Numbered from the stretch's first letter, positions 1-9,641 are shown. The stretch is DNA of 64,000 nucleotides from Pseudoalteromonas piscicida (GCF_000238315.3 NZ_CP011925.1:186001-250000); one strand, 5' to 3'. Numbers and translations: made by a program. The notes: generated by a model from the sequence alone, not told the origin.

Positions 1-505
1 GCCAGTTTTTGTATTGCCAAGGTTTAGAGATCCATAATGAAGCGTATCTACCATCTGAATAATCTGAGTTAATCACTTTTGGTGCAACAATAGTTCTAAT
101 TTGTAAGCCAAATACATTCCCTGTAGCTCTTACCCCAAGATAAGACGAAGTGTTTAGCTCATAGCGAGTCCCGCCAAAACGGTAATTTATTCGCCCATGA
201 GCGGTTGAGAGTAGGGCATCAAATTCCCAATTTTCTGTTTTATAAAACTGATAACCGAGTGCAAGTGCTGGGTCAAACTTCTCAGCGCGGCCTGGAAACT
301 CGATAAATAGACCGTTACTAAAATAGTACGCACCATGTACAGTGGGCGAAAGCGAGGTCTCGGCATTATTGTAAATATCGCTGTTGTAATTTATCCCGTA
401 ACCAATTGCCAAATAGCCGTGACCTTCTTTTTTTGCGTCAGTGCTTTTGGCCTGCGCTGCACTTGCGGCCATAAGCACGGCTGCAATCAATAAATGTGTT
501 TTCAT
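1..505 (-). CDS. MipA/OmpV-family outer membrane protein, 3' end outside window
   Basis: The reading frame is open from the ATG at 505 to the left edge, so the C-terminus is missing. The protein starts with a clear signal peptide (MKTHLLIAAVLMAASAAQA), followed by GHGYLAIGYGINYNSD and alternating short hydrophobic strands ending in aromatic residues, as in a small beta-barrel. The order of an early short strand, an acidic/Asn loop, then LSPTVHGAYYF and LFIEFPG resembles the MipA/OmpV family (outer-membrane proteins, some of which scaffold murein enzymes). Family assignment is by pattern only; another small porin-like barrel is possible. Three phased TGTATC repeats lie 60-97 bases upstream of the start. 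Confidence 0.6.
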   Translation of the reverse strand, partial: MKTHLLIAAVLMAASAAQAKSTDAKKEGHGYLAIGYGINYNSDIYNNAETSLSPTVHGAYYFSNGLFIEFPGRAEKFDPALALGYQFYKTENWEFDALLSTAHGRINYRFGGTRYELNTSSYLGVRATGNVFGLQIRTIVAPKVINSDYSDGRYASLWISKPWQYKNW

Positions 506-564
506 AGCAATTTCTATTAGTTATTAATTTGCTAGTTACTGTAGTGAGTGTAAGCGAGTATAGC

Positions 565-602
565 TGTATCGACTTTCTGCAAGTTGTATCGAATTGTATC
601 CA
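565..602. promoter_or_regulatory. Three helically phased TGTATC direct repeats
   Basis: TGTATCGA occurs at 565-572 and 585-592 and TGTATCCA at 595-602. The repeat starts are spaced 20 and 10 bases, so all three lie on the same DNA face. They sit between the divergent outer-membrane gene (start 505) and the serine hydrolase gene (start 752), closer to the former. The arrangement resembles an operator for a direct-repeat-binding regulator such as an OmpR/PhoB-type response regulator; the protein is unknown. Confidence 0.35.
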
Positions 603-751
603 GCTTGTTCTGGCTTTCCATAATGGTCTGACATTATGCATGAAAATAAAGGAAGTCGTTACTGTTTGATACATTTTGAAAAAGTCAGAGACAGCATGGC
701 ATGCATACCTTAGTTATTGTTTTATCACTTAAACTAAACGAGGTATTTCTC

Positions 752-1909
752 ATGAGAACACTAAAACTGGTCACATTATTGTGTGGTGGACTGTCGTTAT
801 TTGGCTGTAATGATAGTCAGCCGACGTCGAATGATAACCCGAACCCTGTCTCTCCTTCTGTTGCGGTAGTTGATTTTCAAGGAATGCTTGAACAAAGTGT
901 TGAAGCGGGTATTCCTGGTATTGTGCTTTATATCGATTCACCTTCAATTCAATTTCAAGGTGCTGCAGGGTTAGCAGATAAAGAAAATACGATACCCATG
1001 ACCACGGACGCTAGGATCCCAAATGGCAGTGCGGGGAAAAAAGTAACAGCGCTCTTAATGGCGATGTTGCATGAACAACAGTTATTAGATCTAGATGCAC
1101 CGATAAGTGATTATTTGTCTGACGAACTTTTACAACAGATAGAAAACGGTGACGAAATGTATGTTCGGCAGTTACTCAATCATACGGCTGGATTATATGA
1201 TTATCTCAATGATGCTAACGGTGAATTTTTTGCTGCAGTATTACAACAGCCAGACTTAATAAAAACGGACAGCTTTGCACTGCAGTTTGCCCTCAATCAA
1301 GACGCCAATTTCAAACCCGGAGCTGCGTGGAAATATTCTAATACCGGGTATTTATTGGCGGGCCTAATTATGGATAAAGTTTTGGGGGAGCATCACTCAA
1401 AGGCGATGCGTGAGTATATCTTTGAACCATTTGGCTTAAGTAGTATGAGTTATGGAGGAATCGAAAAGGCGTTTGGTGAAATTGCATCAGGGTACTTTGT
1501 TGATGATGAGGGCAATGAAATTAATACGCAGCCTTACTATGCCAATATTGGTGTGGCTGATGCACCGATTGTATCGACGGCTAAGGACCTTGGTGACTTA
1601 TTTAAAATCATAATAACGAGCCCAGATATTCCCGCTAAGGTGCGTGAGCAATTGCTGGGCGAATCTGTATGGGTGGATACTGATGTCATCGGACAGCAAT
1701 ACAGCATGGGTATCTTTAGCGAGCACGTCGGAAATAAACCGGTTTATCATCATAACGGTGCTGAGATTGGGTACGCGACGTTAAATTGGTATCTGCCGTC
1801 AGAAAACATGGTTATGAGCGCAATTATTAATTGCCAAGGCTACAATCAATGCAATACAGAGATTGATAAAATCTCAGATAAGTTACGCGATACACTTTTT
1901 GGTTTGTAA
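752..1909 (+). CDS. Serine beta-lactamase-fold hydrolase (class C / beta-lactamase-related), lipoprotein
   Basis: A 385-residue protein of the serine beta-lactamase-like family (Pfam Beta-lactamase: esterases, D-aminopeptidases, class C enzymes). Catalytic motifs are visible in order: SAGK (S-x-x-K nucleophile and base), YSN in KYSNTGY, and HNG in YHHNGAEIGY, which replaces the KTG triad. The N-terminus has a lipoprotein signal ending in LSLFGC, so the enzyme is probably membrane-anchored in the periplasm. The ATG at 752 is preferred over the in-frame ATG at 701 because it puts the signal peptide at the N-terminus. A true antibiotic-resistance role is not supported; peptidase or esterase activity is likelier. 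Confidence 0.85.
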   Translation: MRTLKLVTLLCGGLSLFGCNDSQPTSNDNPNPVSPSVAVVDFQGMLEQSVEAGIPGIVLYIDSPSIQFQGAAGLADKENTIPMTTDARIPNGSAGKKVTALLMAMLHEQQLLDLDAPISDYLSDELLQQIENGDEMYVRQLLNHTAGLYDYLNDANGEFFAAVLQQPDLIKTDSFALQFALNQDANFKPGAAWKYSNTGYLLAGLIMDKVLGEHHSKAMREYIFEPFGLSSMSYGGIEKAFGEIASGYFVDDEGNEINTQPYYANIGVADAPIVSTAKDLGDLFKIIITSPDIPAKVREQLLGESVWVDTDVIGQQYSMGIFSEHVGNKPVYHHNGAEIGYATLNWYLPSENMVMSAIINCQGYNQCNTEIDKISDKLRDTLFGL

Positions 1910-1915
1910 AGATAA

Positions 1916-1937
1916 GGGGCTACTCAGTGGTAGCCCC
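1916..1937. terminator. Hairpin between convergent genes
   Basis: GGGGCTAC (1916-1923) and GTAGCCCC (1930-1937) form a perfect 8-bp stem with a 6-base loop between the convergent serine hydrolase and TonB receptor genes. Read on the minus strand it is followed by a T-rich stretch, so it probably terminates the receptor transcript and may act in both directions. Confidence 0.6.
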
Positions 1938-1955
1938 TCAAGTCAATGCAGAAGT

Positions 1956-4900
1956 CTAAAACTGGTATTTTGCTCCAATAAACGCAAAACGTCCTACACC
2001 TGAGCCATAGGCACTATCAAAGTTACCTGAGCCGCCGACGATAAACGGACCTTTTTCATCAAATAGGTTATTCACACCACCATAAACAGAGAGAGTGCGG
2101 TTATCGCCTAGCTCCATGCTGTAGTTTACCGTTAAACTATGAGTTGTAACTGATGGCAGCGCACCTTGCCAGAGCGGCTCTGGATCTGCGATACAGCTTG
2201 TCTCACCAGCTGTACAGCGTTCGTTATTTTTGGCGATTGCAGCTTGCCAGTCTTCATATCTCGAACGGCTGGCTTCCACTGCGCCTTTATATTTTGTGCT
2301 CCAGCGTACACGCCAATCATTCTTATACCAAGTCAGTGAAATAGCGCCTTTGTCTTCAAAGATATCGGTGTTGAGGTAGCCTTCATAAAGGTCTTCGTAT
2401 TGCCCGTCAGGCCCCGTACTGGTAATTGAATATTCAATTACGTGCGTCCAATCGGCTTTTACCTTAAAACTACCGTAATCGCTAGCGTCAAACACGTACT
2501 CTAGTGCGATATCGTAACCTTTAGTGCGGATCTCATCCGTGTTGATGACTCGTTGATTGACTTCATAAATCTGCCCTTCTTCATCGCGTTTAATATCACG
2601 ACAAAACTCGTTATTGTCACCGAATTCCATAGACGAAGCGTAACAGAACTTAATGATGTCTTCGTTAGCAAGTGAGCTTACCGCATCATCAATTTGAATA
2701 TCGTAGTAATCTAGCGCAATTCTAAAATCCGGTGCAAAGGAAGGCGCTAAAGATAAACCAAAGGTGATGGTATCTGCGGTTTCCTCAAACAGCTCGCTAT
2801 TTCCTGAGTTGGGTGAGTAGCCGTTATTTTCGTCTTTAAAAGTACCTTCAGTGGCAATAGCGGCTTGTATTCCCGCATCTTTACGGCAATTATCGTGGCC
2901 TGCACCTGTTGACGTTGCAGTAACACTATCACAGATATCATCAAAGCTATTATAGTCGCCACGAGGTGGTGACATAAGTTCGGTGATTGTCGGTGCTCTC
3001 ATGGCTCGAGCCCAGTTTGCACGAATGGAATAACCTTCGATTGGCTCATAAATAAAGCCAGCCTTGTAACTTTGGATTAGTCCCGTATTTGCCCAGCTGT
3101 AATCTGCGATACGAGCAGAGACCTCGGCGCTAAGCGATTTTGCCATTGGTGCGTCTTTTAATAGCGGTAATGATAATTCACCGAAGATTTCACGAACACT
3201 TACATCGCCTTCAAATGTGGGCACATAGTTAAACGTTACGCCACCATTTGGCACGTTGGTCGATACGCTCTGTGTATCTTTTCTGTATTCAAAACCAAAA
3301 GCTGAAGCAACGGCGCCTGCTGGGAGTTCAAATAAATCACCAGTAACAAATCCAGATACCGTTACCTGATCAATATCCGTTGTAATGGAAGGATTGGCGC
3401 GAATATAGTCTGCCGCCTCAGGTGTGATTGAGCCTTCACCGAATAAATTAATTGGTACACAGCCTTGGCTACGTGCTTGCTCATCTTTACACTGAATCGT
3501 ACCATCAGCAAGGCGCTCAGCATTTAGCGCCTGTTTAACTCGCGCAACGTAGATTTCGTTACTGCGGGTTTGTTCTTGCTTAAATTTGCCGTAGCCAACA
3601 GAAACATCCCACTCCCAGTCATCCCAAATATAACCGCGTAGACCACCCCATGTTCTGATTGTTGTTCTTTCATTGCTGTTGACGATATTACCAACTTCAG
3701 AAAACAGCCTATCCCATTTTACGCCTTTTGAGCTTGCCTCAGCTCGAATTGCTTCTGGCATATATGGATTATCATAAGGGATACGGCCCATGCAGTCGGA
3801 GCCAAATTGATTGCTGTTTGGGTCATAGGTCACAATCGCATCGCACTCATCTTCGCTTTCTGGCGATTTAACATTGCGAGAGGTATTACGGCTATATTGC
3901 AGTTGGAAGTATGCTTCTGTACCTGAGTCAAACTCGTACTCTGTTTTAACTGCCGCTGAGAGATCTTTGTCAGGCACCTTTAACATTGTAAATTGGTTGA
4001 AATCGATACCGTGAAGTTCTTCTTGCCAATCGTCACGTAAGGTGGTGCCGTCGTACCAAAAGCCGGAGTTAGGTTTGGCACTGCTTGATTCATCAAATAC
4101 ACCACCGGGAATTGAGTCGCTTAAACTTGTCCACTGTGATTTATCAATATCTCTCATGCAGTGATAGGCACTTTTTGTATCAGGGTCGTAGTTGGCAGTG
4201 AGCATCACGTTGCACATACGGTCGGTATCGTAGTCCCAGCTATCTTGCTGCTGAGCACGCTTTCTATCCCAGTAGCTTAGTCCCTTTTCTTCGTCGTAAG
4301 TAGCACTGACAAATAAGTAGCCTTTACCATTATCGTAAGTCGTACCGTAATCAGCATTTACCGTATATTCACGAGCGCCGCCTTCGGTACTTTCACCACC
4401 ACGAGCACTAAATGTAGCCCCTTCTTGATCTTGCTGAGTTATGATGTTCACAACACCTGCAACTGCATCGGAGCCATAAGCCGCTGACGCACCACCGGTA
4501 ATGATTTCAACTCGCTCAACCATACCTTTAGGGATGGTTGATAGGCTCACATAGTTGCCTGAATAGCTGTTTGATACCACTCTTCGGCCATCAATTAACG
4601 TTAATGTCCGACTAACTCCTAGCTCACGTAAGTCGATAGTTGAAAGCCCAGTATTTTGCACGCTGCTTTGTGAGTTACCATTCCCTGTACCCTCACTGAC
4701 CTGAGGCATTTCTTCAAAAAGAATATCTGAAAGCGAACCGAAGCCTGCATCATTGAGAGACTCAGCCCCCATAGTGGCGATAGGAGTAGGTACCGAAAAG
4801 CTATCACGCTTGATGCGAGAACCGGTGATGACGATTTTTTCTAGTGCTTTATCTTCACCTTGCGTTTTAACTACCGAACTACTTTGTTCAACCTGTTGAC

Positions 4901-4991
4901 GGTCGATTTGTTGCTCTTCTGCAGTTGCTGTATTGCTACATGCGAGCGCAATAGACAGGGCGAGTAATTTAATATTATTGTTAGGTGACAC
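1956..4991 (-). CDS. TonB-dependent receptor
   Basis: A 1011-residue outer-membrane active-transport barrel. The plug follows a TonB box-like stretch (EKIVITGSRIKRD) and includes ELGVSRTLTLIDGRRVV and GGASAAYGSDAVAGVVNIIT; the C-terminus ends in an aromatic beta-signal (FIGAKYQF). Start: the GTG at 4991 is chosen because AGAGGGA lies about 7 bases upstream and the protein then begins with a short signal peptide (VSPNNNIKLLALSIALACSNTATA). An ATG at 5093 would give a 34-residue leader unlike an export signal. The ligand is unknown; this plug subtype is common among carbohydrate or peptide receptors of marine Alteromonadales. It is divergent from a broken winged-helix regulator gene that may have controlled it. 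Confidence 0.9.
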   Translation of the reverse strand: MSPNNNIKLLALSIALACSNTATAEEQQIDRQQVEQSSSVVKTQGEDKALEKIVITGSRIKRDSFSVPTPIATMGAESLNDAGFGSLSDILFEEMPQVSEGTGNGNSQSSVQNTGLSTIDLRELGVSRTLTLIDGRRVVSNSYSGNYVSLSTIPKGMVERVEIITGGASAAYGSDAVAGVVNIITQQDQEGATFSARGGESTEGGAREYTVNADYGTTYDNGKGYLFVSATYDEEKGLSYWDRKRAQQQDSWDYDTDRMCNVMLTANYDPDTKSAYHCMRDIDKSQWTSLSDSIPGGVFDESSSAKPNSGFWYDGTTLRDDWQEELHGIDFNQFTMLKVPDKDLSAAVKTEYEFDSGTEAYFQLQYSRNTSRNVKSPESEDECDAIVTYDPNSNQFGSDCMGRIPYDNPYMPEAIRAEASSKGVKWDRLFSEVGNIVNSNERTTIRTWGGLRGYIWDDWEWDVSVGYGKFKQEQTRSNEIYVARVKQALNAERLADGTIQCKDEQARSQGCVPINLFGEGSITPEAADYIRANPSITTDIDQVTVSGFVTGDLFELPAGAVASAFGFEYRKDTQSVSTNVPNGGVTFNYVPTFEGDVSVREIFGELSLPLLKDAPMAKSLSAEVSARIADYSWANTGLIQSYKAGFIYEPIEGYSIRANWARAMRAPTITELMSPPRGDYNSFDDICDSVTATSTGAGHDNCRKDAGIQAAIATEGTFKDENNGYSPNSGNSELFEETADTITFGLSLAPSFAPDFRIALDYYDIQIDDAVSSLANEDIIKFCYASSMEFGDNNEFCRDIKRDEEGQIYEVNQRVINTDEIRTKGYDIALEYVFDASDYGSFKVKADWTHVIEYSITSTGPDGQYEDLYEGYLNTDIFEDKGAISLTWYKNDWRVRWSTKYKGAVEASRSRYEDWQAAIAKNNERCTAGETSCIADPEPLWQGALPSVTTHSLTVNYSMELGDNRTLSVYGGVNNLFDEKGPFIVGGSGNFDSAYGSGVGRFAFIGAKYQF

Positions 4992-5317
4992 GGGAGTCCC
5001 TCTTTTAATTTCTGATTGTTGTTTATTTATTAGATAGTTAGGGCTTGTTGAAAGAAGTACATACCTCATTGTTTTGACTAAGCAAAAAAGCACTGCACCT
5101 CATTTTAGCCATTGTGACCGTCACTATGATTCATGCAACGAATTGGACATCTATTCTTTGACGTTTTTAACTCTATTTAATATCTATTCTAAAATAAGTA
5201 TATAATTCAATTTGTTAAATCTTATTTCTTGAGGTGTTGCATTGTTGCCATGATGTTTGTCGCGTTACTTTTGTCTTTTGGTCGCTAATTTAGGTATGAT
5301 TTACAACGTATTTACTC

Positions 5318-7398
5318 ATGGTTATAAAAATGCAGCACAGTGCGACTTATCAGTTATTAGATGTCAATATTGATCCGGTTGGGCATATTTTGTCCAGTGC
5401 CGGGCAGGAGTGTTGTGTCCAACCTAAATTTATCGAAGTGTTGACAGTATTGGCGCTTGCTTACCCAAGCGTGGTTACTCGAGAAGAAATCATTGAGCAG
5501 GTTTGGGGGGGAACTTATTTGTTGGAGAGAAAGCGCTAACTAATGCAATTTGGCATCTTCGCAAAACTTTTAAAACCCTACTTGCAAGTAACGAGGAAGA
5601 AAGCAGCACCGCTGATTTTGAGGTGATCGAAACCATAAGAAAGTCTGGATATAGACTAAAAGCTCAGCCAACCTTCATCGATATCCAGGCTACTCCCAGT
5701 AAGCCTGACGAGCAGAATTTACCTTTCAAGCTCAAAGTGGCAGGGGTAGTAGCTACATTATTCATTCTACTGAGTGTTTTTATATACTTCTTAGTTGAAC
5801 AGTCAAGCCATCAACTCGAAAGTGTGACGGATTACCCAGGACGTGAGCTTTTTCCTAGTGTTTCCCCGAATGAGCAATACCTAGCGTTTGCTTGGCGAAA
5901 ATTTGGCAGTCATGCAGGACTATATTTAAAAAATCTAAAACGTCCAGATGAACCTCTTGAAGTATTAGTCGATGGTCCTGGAAATGTCTCGGTATCAGTG
6001 TGGGGGCGAGACAATCGTACGCTCTTTTATATAGAAAAGCGCTCAGAAGTATGTACGATTAAGTCACTGGATATAGTGACCAAAACACAATCAGATATAG
6101 CTAGCTGTATTTCAGATACGACCACTACCTTAAGCTATTCAGCTGAAAAAAACCTCCTTGGGTTTATCGCAAAGCAAGGCCCTACGGATCCTCCAAAAGT
6201 AACCTTGCTAAATTTAAACGATAAAACAGCGGCAGAGTTAGGCTGTGAGCTAGATTGTGACGGGAGTGGGCTTGAAAGTATTGCGCTTTCTCCCGATGCC
6301 AAGCAAATCGCGATTAGTCGCAACTTGCCGAACGGACTTGAAAATCTCTATTTGAAAAATCTGGATACCGGGAAGGAAGTTAAAATATTAAGTGGACATG
6401 ATGACCTGCGAGGCGTGAGTTGGCATCCCAATGATGATTATTTGGTTGTGTCAATGATTGAACATGGCGCACGTCGCGCGTATAAACTTTCACTTGAAGG
6501 TAAAGTATTGGGGACATTGCTGTTTGACGGGTTAAGTTATCCAAGCTTTAGTCAATCAGGGCGTTTATATTTTCATGACTGGAACATTAATACTTCTATT
6601 ATGAAACTTGACCTAAACGCGCAGGTCACCAGTTCACCCTTTCCATTACTACAATCACAAACTAGCTTCCGTTATCCCAGTTATTCACCTGTTTCGGAGC
6701 GTTTACTCTTTGTGTCTAACCAATCAGGGTTTGATGAAGTTTGGGTGTCTAATTTGGAAGGTGATCAGCGAATACAACTGACAGAGCTTGGGTTACAAGC
6801 AATGCACCCTGCATGGTCACCTGATGGCACTAAAGTGATTTTTACCACAAAGTCACATCAAGGAAGCCAACTTCAACTTTTGGATATGGCCACTAAACAA
6901 GTAACGCAACTAAAAACTGGGCTAAAGTATCACGGTAAACCCAGTTGGTCTCAAGACGGTAGCTCAATTTATATTTCTGATGACAATAATGTATTTCGCA
7001 TTTTTCTTGATTCAAAAACCGCTCCAGTGAAGTTAACTACTGGCACCACCGCACTTGAACATGAAGGGATGTTGTACGTATATAAAAGCGAGACACAAGA
7101 AATGTGGCGTATCGATTTGGCAACTGGGGTCGATACGCTGTTATTTGAAAATGCACACTTGGCTTCGAGCGCAAGCTGGTCAGTGTCCGATGCGGGACTT
7201 TACTATTTGTATGTTCGTCATGGAGACTTCCGCATTAGTTATTTTGACTTTGCCAGTAAAGCGCATAAAGATATTATCCGAGTTCCAGAACGTAGCTTTA
7301 GCCGAAGTCGCGGGCTTGTATATATAGCAGAAAAACAATGGCTGCTATTTACCGGTTACGAAATCCCACAAGTAGATATAAAACGAATCGAAATGTAG
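5318..7398 (+). pseudogene. CadC-like winged-helix / PD40 membrane regulator, frameshifted at a G7 tract
   Basis: Two overlapping frames together encode one ToxR/CadC-type regulator. Frame 1 (5318-5539) carries the first part of a Trans_reg_C winged helix, ending in VVTREEIIEQVWGG. Frame 2 (open from about 5503 to 7398) continues it with NLFVGEKALTNAIWHLRKTF and IRKSGYRL. A transmembrane helix follows (LKVAGVVATLFILLSVFIYFLV), then a periplasmic TolB/PD40 beta-propeller with repeats such as HPAWSPDGTKVIF. The frames join at GGGGGGG (5505-5511): one extra G, or a -1 slip at G-GGG-GGA, restores the fold. It is divergent from the TonB receptor and could be its regulator. It may be a true pseudogene, a phase-variable or slippage-decoded gene, or a sequencing error. 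Confidence 0.8.
5505..5511 (+). repeat. G7 homopolymer / -1 slippery heptamer at the regulator frameshift
   Basis: The seven Gs lie in the phase TGG GGG GGA, which fits the X-XXY-YYZ pattern of -1 ribosomal slippage (G-GGG-GGA). Eight Gs would fuse the two halves of the winged-helix domain with no other change. Confidence 0.6.
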
Positions 7399-7517
7399 TC
7401 ATGAGTCACAATTTCTCGACTATCATAACCACAGGTTTGGATAAGAAATTAGCTATCCCAAGCTCAGGTTATATAACAAACTCAAGGCAATTAGCCCTTA
7501 GATGAAGGATTTAAACA

Positions 7518-7991
7518 ATGATTGAAGTTGGACAAAAATTACCACAAGCCGAATTGAGCGAACTTACCGCTGACGGCATGGTTAATCACGAAGTAACAGC
7601 GTTGTTCGCTGGCAAGAAGGTAGTGCTTTTTGCGGTTCCCGGTGCCTTCACGCCAACTTGCTCTGCATCTCATTTACCCGGTTTTGTCGTGAATGCAGAT
7701 AAACTTGCTCAAAAAGGTGTTGATATCATCGCATGTGTATCGGTAAACGATGCTTTTGTAATGAAAGCTTGGGGTGATGCACAAAACGCAGAAACAATTA
7801 TGATGCTTGGAGACGGTGATGCGAGCTTTACCAAAGCGCTAGGACTTGAAATGGATACCGGTTCATTTGGCGGTGTACGTTCGCAGCGTTACGCTATGAT
7901 TATTGAAGATGGCATCGTGACAACACTCAATGTGGAACAACCTAAGCAATTTGAAGTTAGTAAAGCAGAAGCTATTTTAGGTGCTCTATGA
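7518..7991 (+). CDS. Peroxiredoxin, Prx5 (type II) family
   Basis: A 157-residue cytosolic thiol peroxidase of the Prx5/redoxin group, reducing H2O2 and organic or lipid hydroperoxides with glutathione, glutaredoxin or thioredoxin as donor. The active-site motif PGAFTPTCSASHLPGF holds the peroxidatic cysteine near residue 48, and the family signatures DIIACVSVNDAFVMKAWG and GGVRSQRYAMI are present. Length matches stand-alone members without a glutaredoxin domain. AAGGA lies upstream of the ATG at 7518. It appears monocistronic and is followed by an inverted-repeat element. Confidence 0.93.
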   Translation: MIEVGQKLPQAELSELTADGMVNHEVTALFAGKKVVLFAVPGAFTPTCSASHLPGFVVNADKLAQKGVDIIACVSVNDAFVMKAWGDAQNAETIMMLGDGDASFTKALGLEMDTGSFGGVRSQRYAMIIEDGIVTTLNVEQPKQFEVSKAEAILGAL

Positions 7992-8026
7992 CTGTAAAAT
8001 TCAATGACCTGAAGTTCAGGTAAATA

Positions 8027-8080
8027 ATACCAGTTCGCTTTGAATGGCCTAAAGGTGCGCTTGTCTGAGCGAATTGGTAT
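8027..8080. repeat. 54-bp imperfect palindromic intergenic element
   Basis: ATACCAGTTCGCT (8027-8039) is mirrored by AGCGAATTGGTAT (8068-8080) with one mismatch, enclosing 28 bases. It is a stem-loop-forming intergenic palindrome between the peroxiredoxin and dioxygenase genes. A preceding small palindrome (ACCTGA/TCAGGT at 8008-8022) could add a termination function. No other copy was recognised in this window. Confidence 0.5.
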
Positions 8081-8226
8081 GAAAAAGAACGACTATTTTT
8101 AAGCCACTGATAAGAGGTGATAAATATGCACTCTGATTGGGCTAAATGCCTCTTAGCTTTTATAAAGCCGCATGGGGGTTAATTTATTTACTGGAATTTT
8201 CCGACAATGTCAGAGGTCAATATGTG

Positions 8227-8976
8227 ATGGTAAAATCAGCCCATGAATTTGACGAGTGTGGCTACGTTATAAAACACAATTTTATACCGTCCGGCGAACT
8301 TAACAAAATAAAGCAAGTCGTTTTAGCGTTTCATCATGCGTGGCGGGCTGACAATAATGACTTTTATCAAAACAGAGCAGTAAATTCTGCCTACCTTACT
8401 GCACCAAAGTACCTAGGCGAACAGCAACGGCTTGTCCTTTTTCAATTCATTGCCTCTACTCCTCTGGTGTCTCTAGCCACATCCATATTTTCGGGTGAGT
8501 TTAGGTTTATGAATACTCAGCTATTTTTTAACCCAGTGAACATCACTCAACTCAATTATTGGCACCGAGATCCGCAATACCATTTAACCATCGAAGAGCA
8601 AAAACAAGCGTTGTTGTCGGGGCCCGAAGTGGTTCATTTTCGGTTAGCACTGGAAGATGAGCCCGGAATAGAATTGATCCCAGGTACTCACACGCGTTGG
8701 GACACAGTGCAAGAGTTAAACGTGAGGTTAGAGCAGGCAGGGCATCATAATCATGAAAGTCTGTCAGAAGGTAAAACTATTCCACTGAAAGCGGGTGATC
8801 TTCTCGCTTTCTCAGCCAATATGATACATCGCGGTATTTATGGCAAAAATAGGTTGGCACTTGATATATTATTTTGTGAGAGTGACCCCAAACTCACTCA
8901 GTATATTAATCAAGAGTGTTTACCTGAGAGAGAAATGCTGACGTTACTTGACGCAACACATGTTTTTCACCATTAA
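8227..8976 (+). CDS. Phytanoyl-CoA dioxygenase (PhyH)-family Fe(II)/2-oxoglutarate oxygenase
   Basis: About 249 residues of the PhyH double-stranded beta-helix family, which hydroxylates small molecules using Fe(II) and 2-oxoglutarate. The metal facial triad is visible: His and Asp in YWHRDPQ, and the distal His in MIHRGIY, followed by the 2-oxoglutarate-binding Arg in KNRLALD. GIELIPGTHTRW is the usual mid-domain motif. The start is uncertain: the ATG at 8227 or GTG at 8224 follow AGAGG, whereas the ATG at 8146 adds 27 residues outside the domain. Substrate unknown. No partner gene is adjacent and in the same direction. Confidence 0.8.
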   Translation: MVKSAHEFDECGYVIKHNFIPSGELNKIKQVVLAFHHAWRADNNDFYQNRAVNSAYLTAPKYLGEQQRLVLFQFIASTPLVSLATSIFSGEFRFMNTQLFFNPVNITQLNYWHRDPQYHLTIEEQKQALLSGPEVVHFRLALEDEPGIELIPGTHTRWDTVQELNVRLEQAGHHNHESLSEGKTIPLKAGDLLAFSANMIHRGIYGKNRLALDILFCESDPKLTQYINQECLPEREMLTLLDATHVFHH

Positions 8977-8998
8977 GTAGTTTATTTCGAGGTAAGTA

Positions 8999-9029
8999 AA
9001 GCTCAACACGATTAGCTCCTGTTGAGCTT
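8999..9029. terminator. Bidirectional hairpin between convergent genes
   Basis: AAGCTCAAC (8999-9007) and GTTGAGCTT (9021-9029) form a perfect 9-bp stem between the convergent dioxygenase and acetyltransferase genes. Flanking A/T runs are short, so terminator strength is uncertain. Confidence 0.55.
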
Positions 9030-9039
9030 AAAATATGAA

Positions 9040-9483
9040 TTAATTAGATTCTATAAGTCGCATTCGCAGGATTGGAAAAGGCTTTCCCATATCGTCAGTT
9101 GGTGAGCGTTCATATACCTTAAAACCTTTTGCTTCATAAAAGCCGATGGCTTCTGGGTTTTGCTCATTGACATCAACAAACTGCACATTTTGTGTTTCAA
9201 GTGCAAAGTGAAGCAGCTCAGTTCCGACACCTTGTCCTCTGCTTTTCGCGAGTACAAACAACATTTCGATCTTTCGGTCATGTACACCAATAAAACCGAC
9301 AATATCCGCGTCGCTATTTTTTACACAGTGCAGCGTAACGTTTGGAAACGCCTGTTCAATAATAATAGGTTTAAAATAAGCGATATCCGCCTCAGTGATA
9401 AAATCATGAGTGGCTCGCACAGAGTCTTCCCAAACAGCCAGTAGTTCCTGGTAATCGCTTGGTGTAACTGGACTTATCATCAT
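9040..9483 (-). CDS. GNAT-family N-acetyltransferase (YjaB-like)
   Basis: A 147-residue GNAT enzyme transferring an acetyl group from acetyl-CoA to an unknown amine. The acetyl-CoA pyrophosphate loop is seen in LAKSRGQGVGTELLHFA (R/Q-x-x-G-x-G/A), and the C-terminal VNEQNPEAIGFYEAKGFKVYERSP is the usual strand-helix block. The pattern FVLAKSRGQGVG with DDMGKPFPILRMRL resembles the YjaB subgroup. A GGAAAA sequence precedes the start at 9483. It is one of five GNAT genes in the window. Confidence 0.87.
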   Translation of the reverse strand: MMISPVTPSDYQELLAVWEDSVRATHDFITEADIAYFKPIIIEQAFPNVTLHCVKNSDADIVGFIGVHDRKIEMLFVLAKSRGQGVGTELLHFALETQNVQFVDVNEQNPEAIGFYEAKGFKVYERSPTDDMGKPFPILRMRLIESN

Positions 9484-9641
9484 TTTTCCTTTTGCCTAAT
9501 AAAACAGTCCAAATGGGGTAAAACGATAAACAAAAGGAAGATTAGCCAGCCGGACGAGCATAACATACCCGATGCATTAAAGGTACAACGGGTATTGCGG
9601 TAAATTACTTGTATGTGGTTGTATAGATTGTGCGTCCTTAA

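Noticed and set aside
752..1909. AmpC-type beta-lactamase
   Set aside because: It is a lipoprotein with an HNG in place of KTG and fits the broader serine hydrolase/DD-peptidase-like family better than a resistance enzyme.
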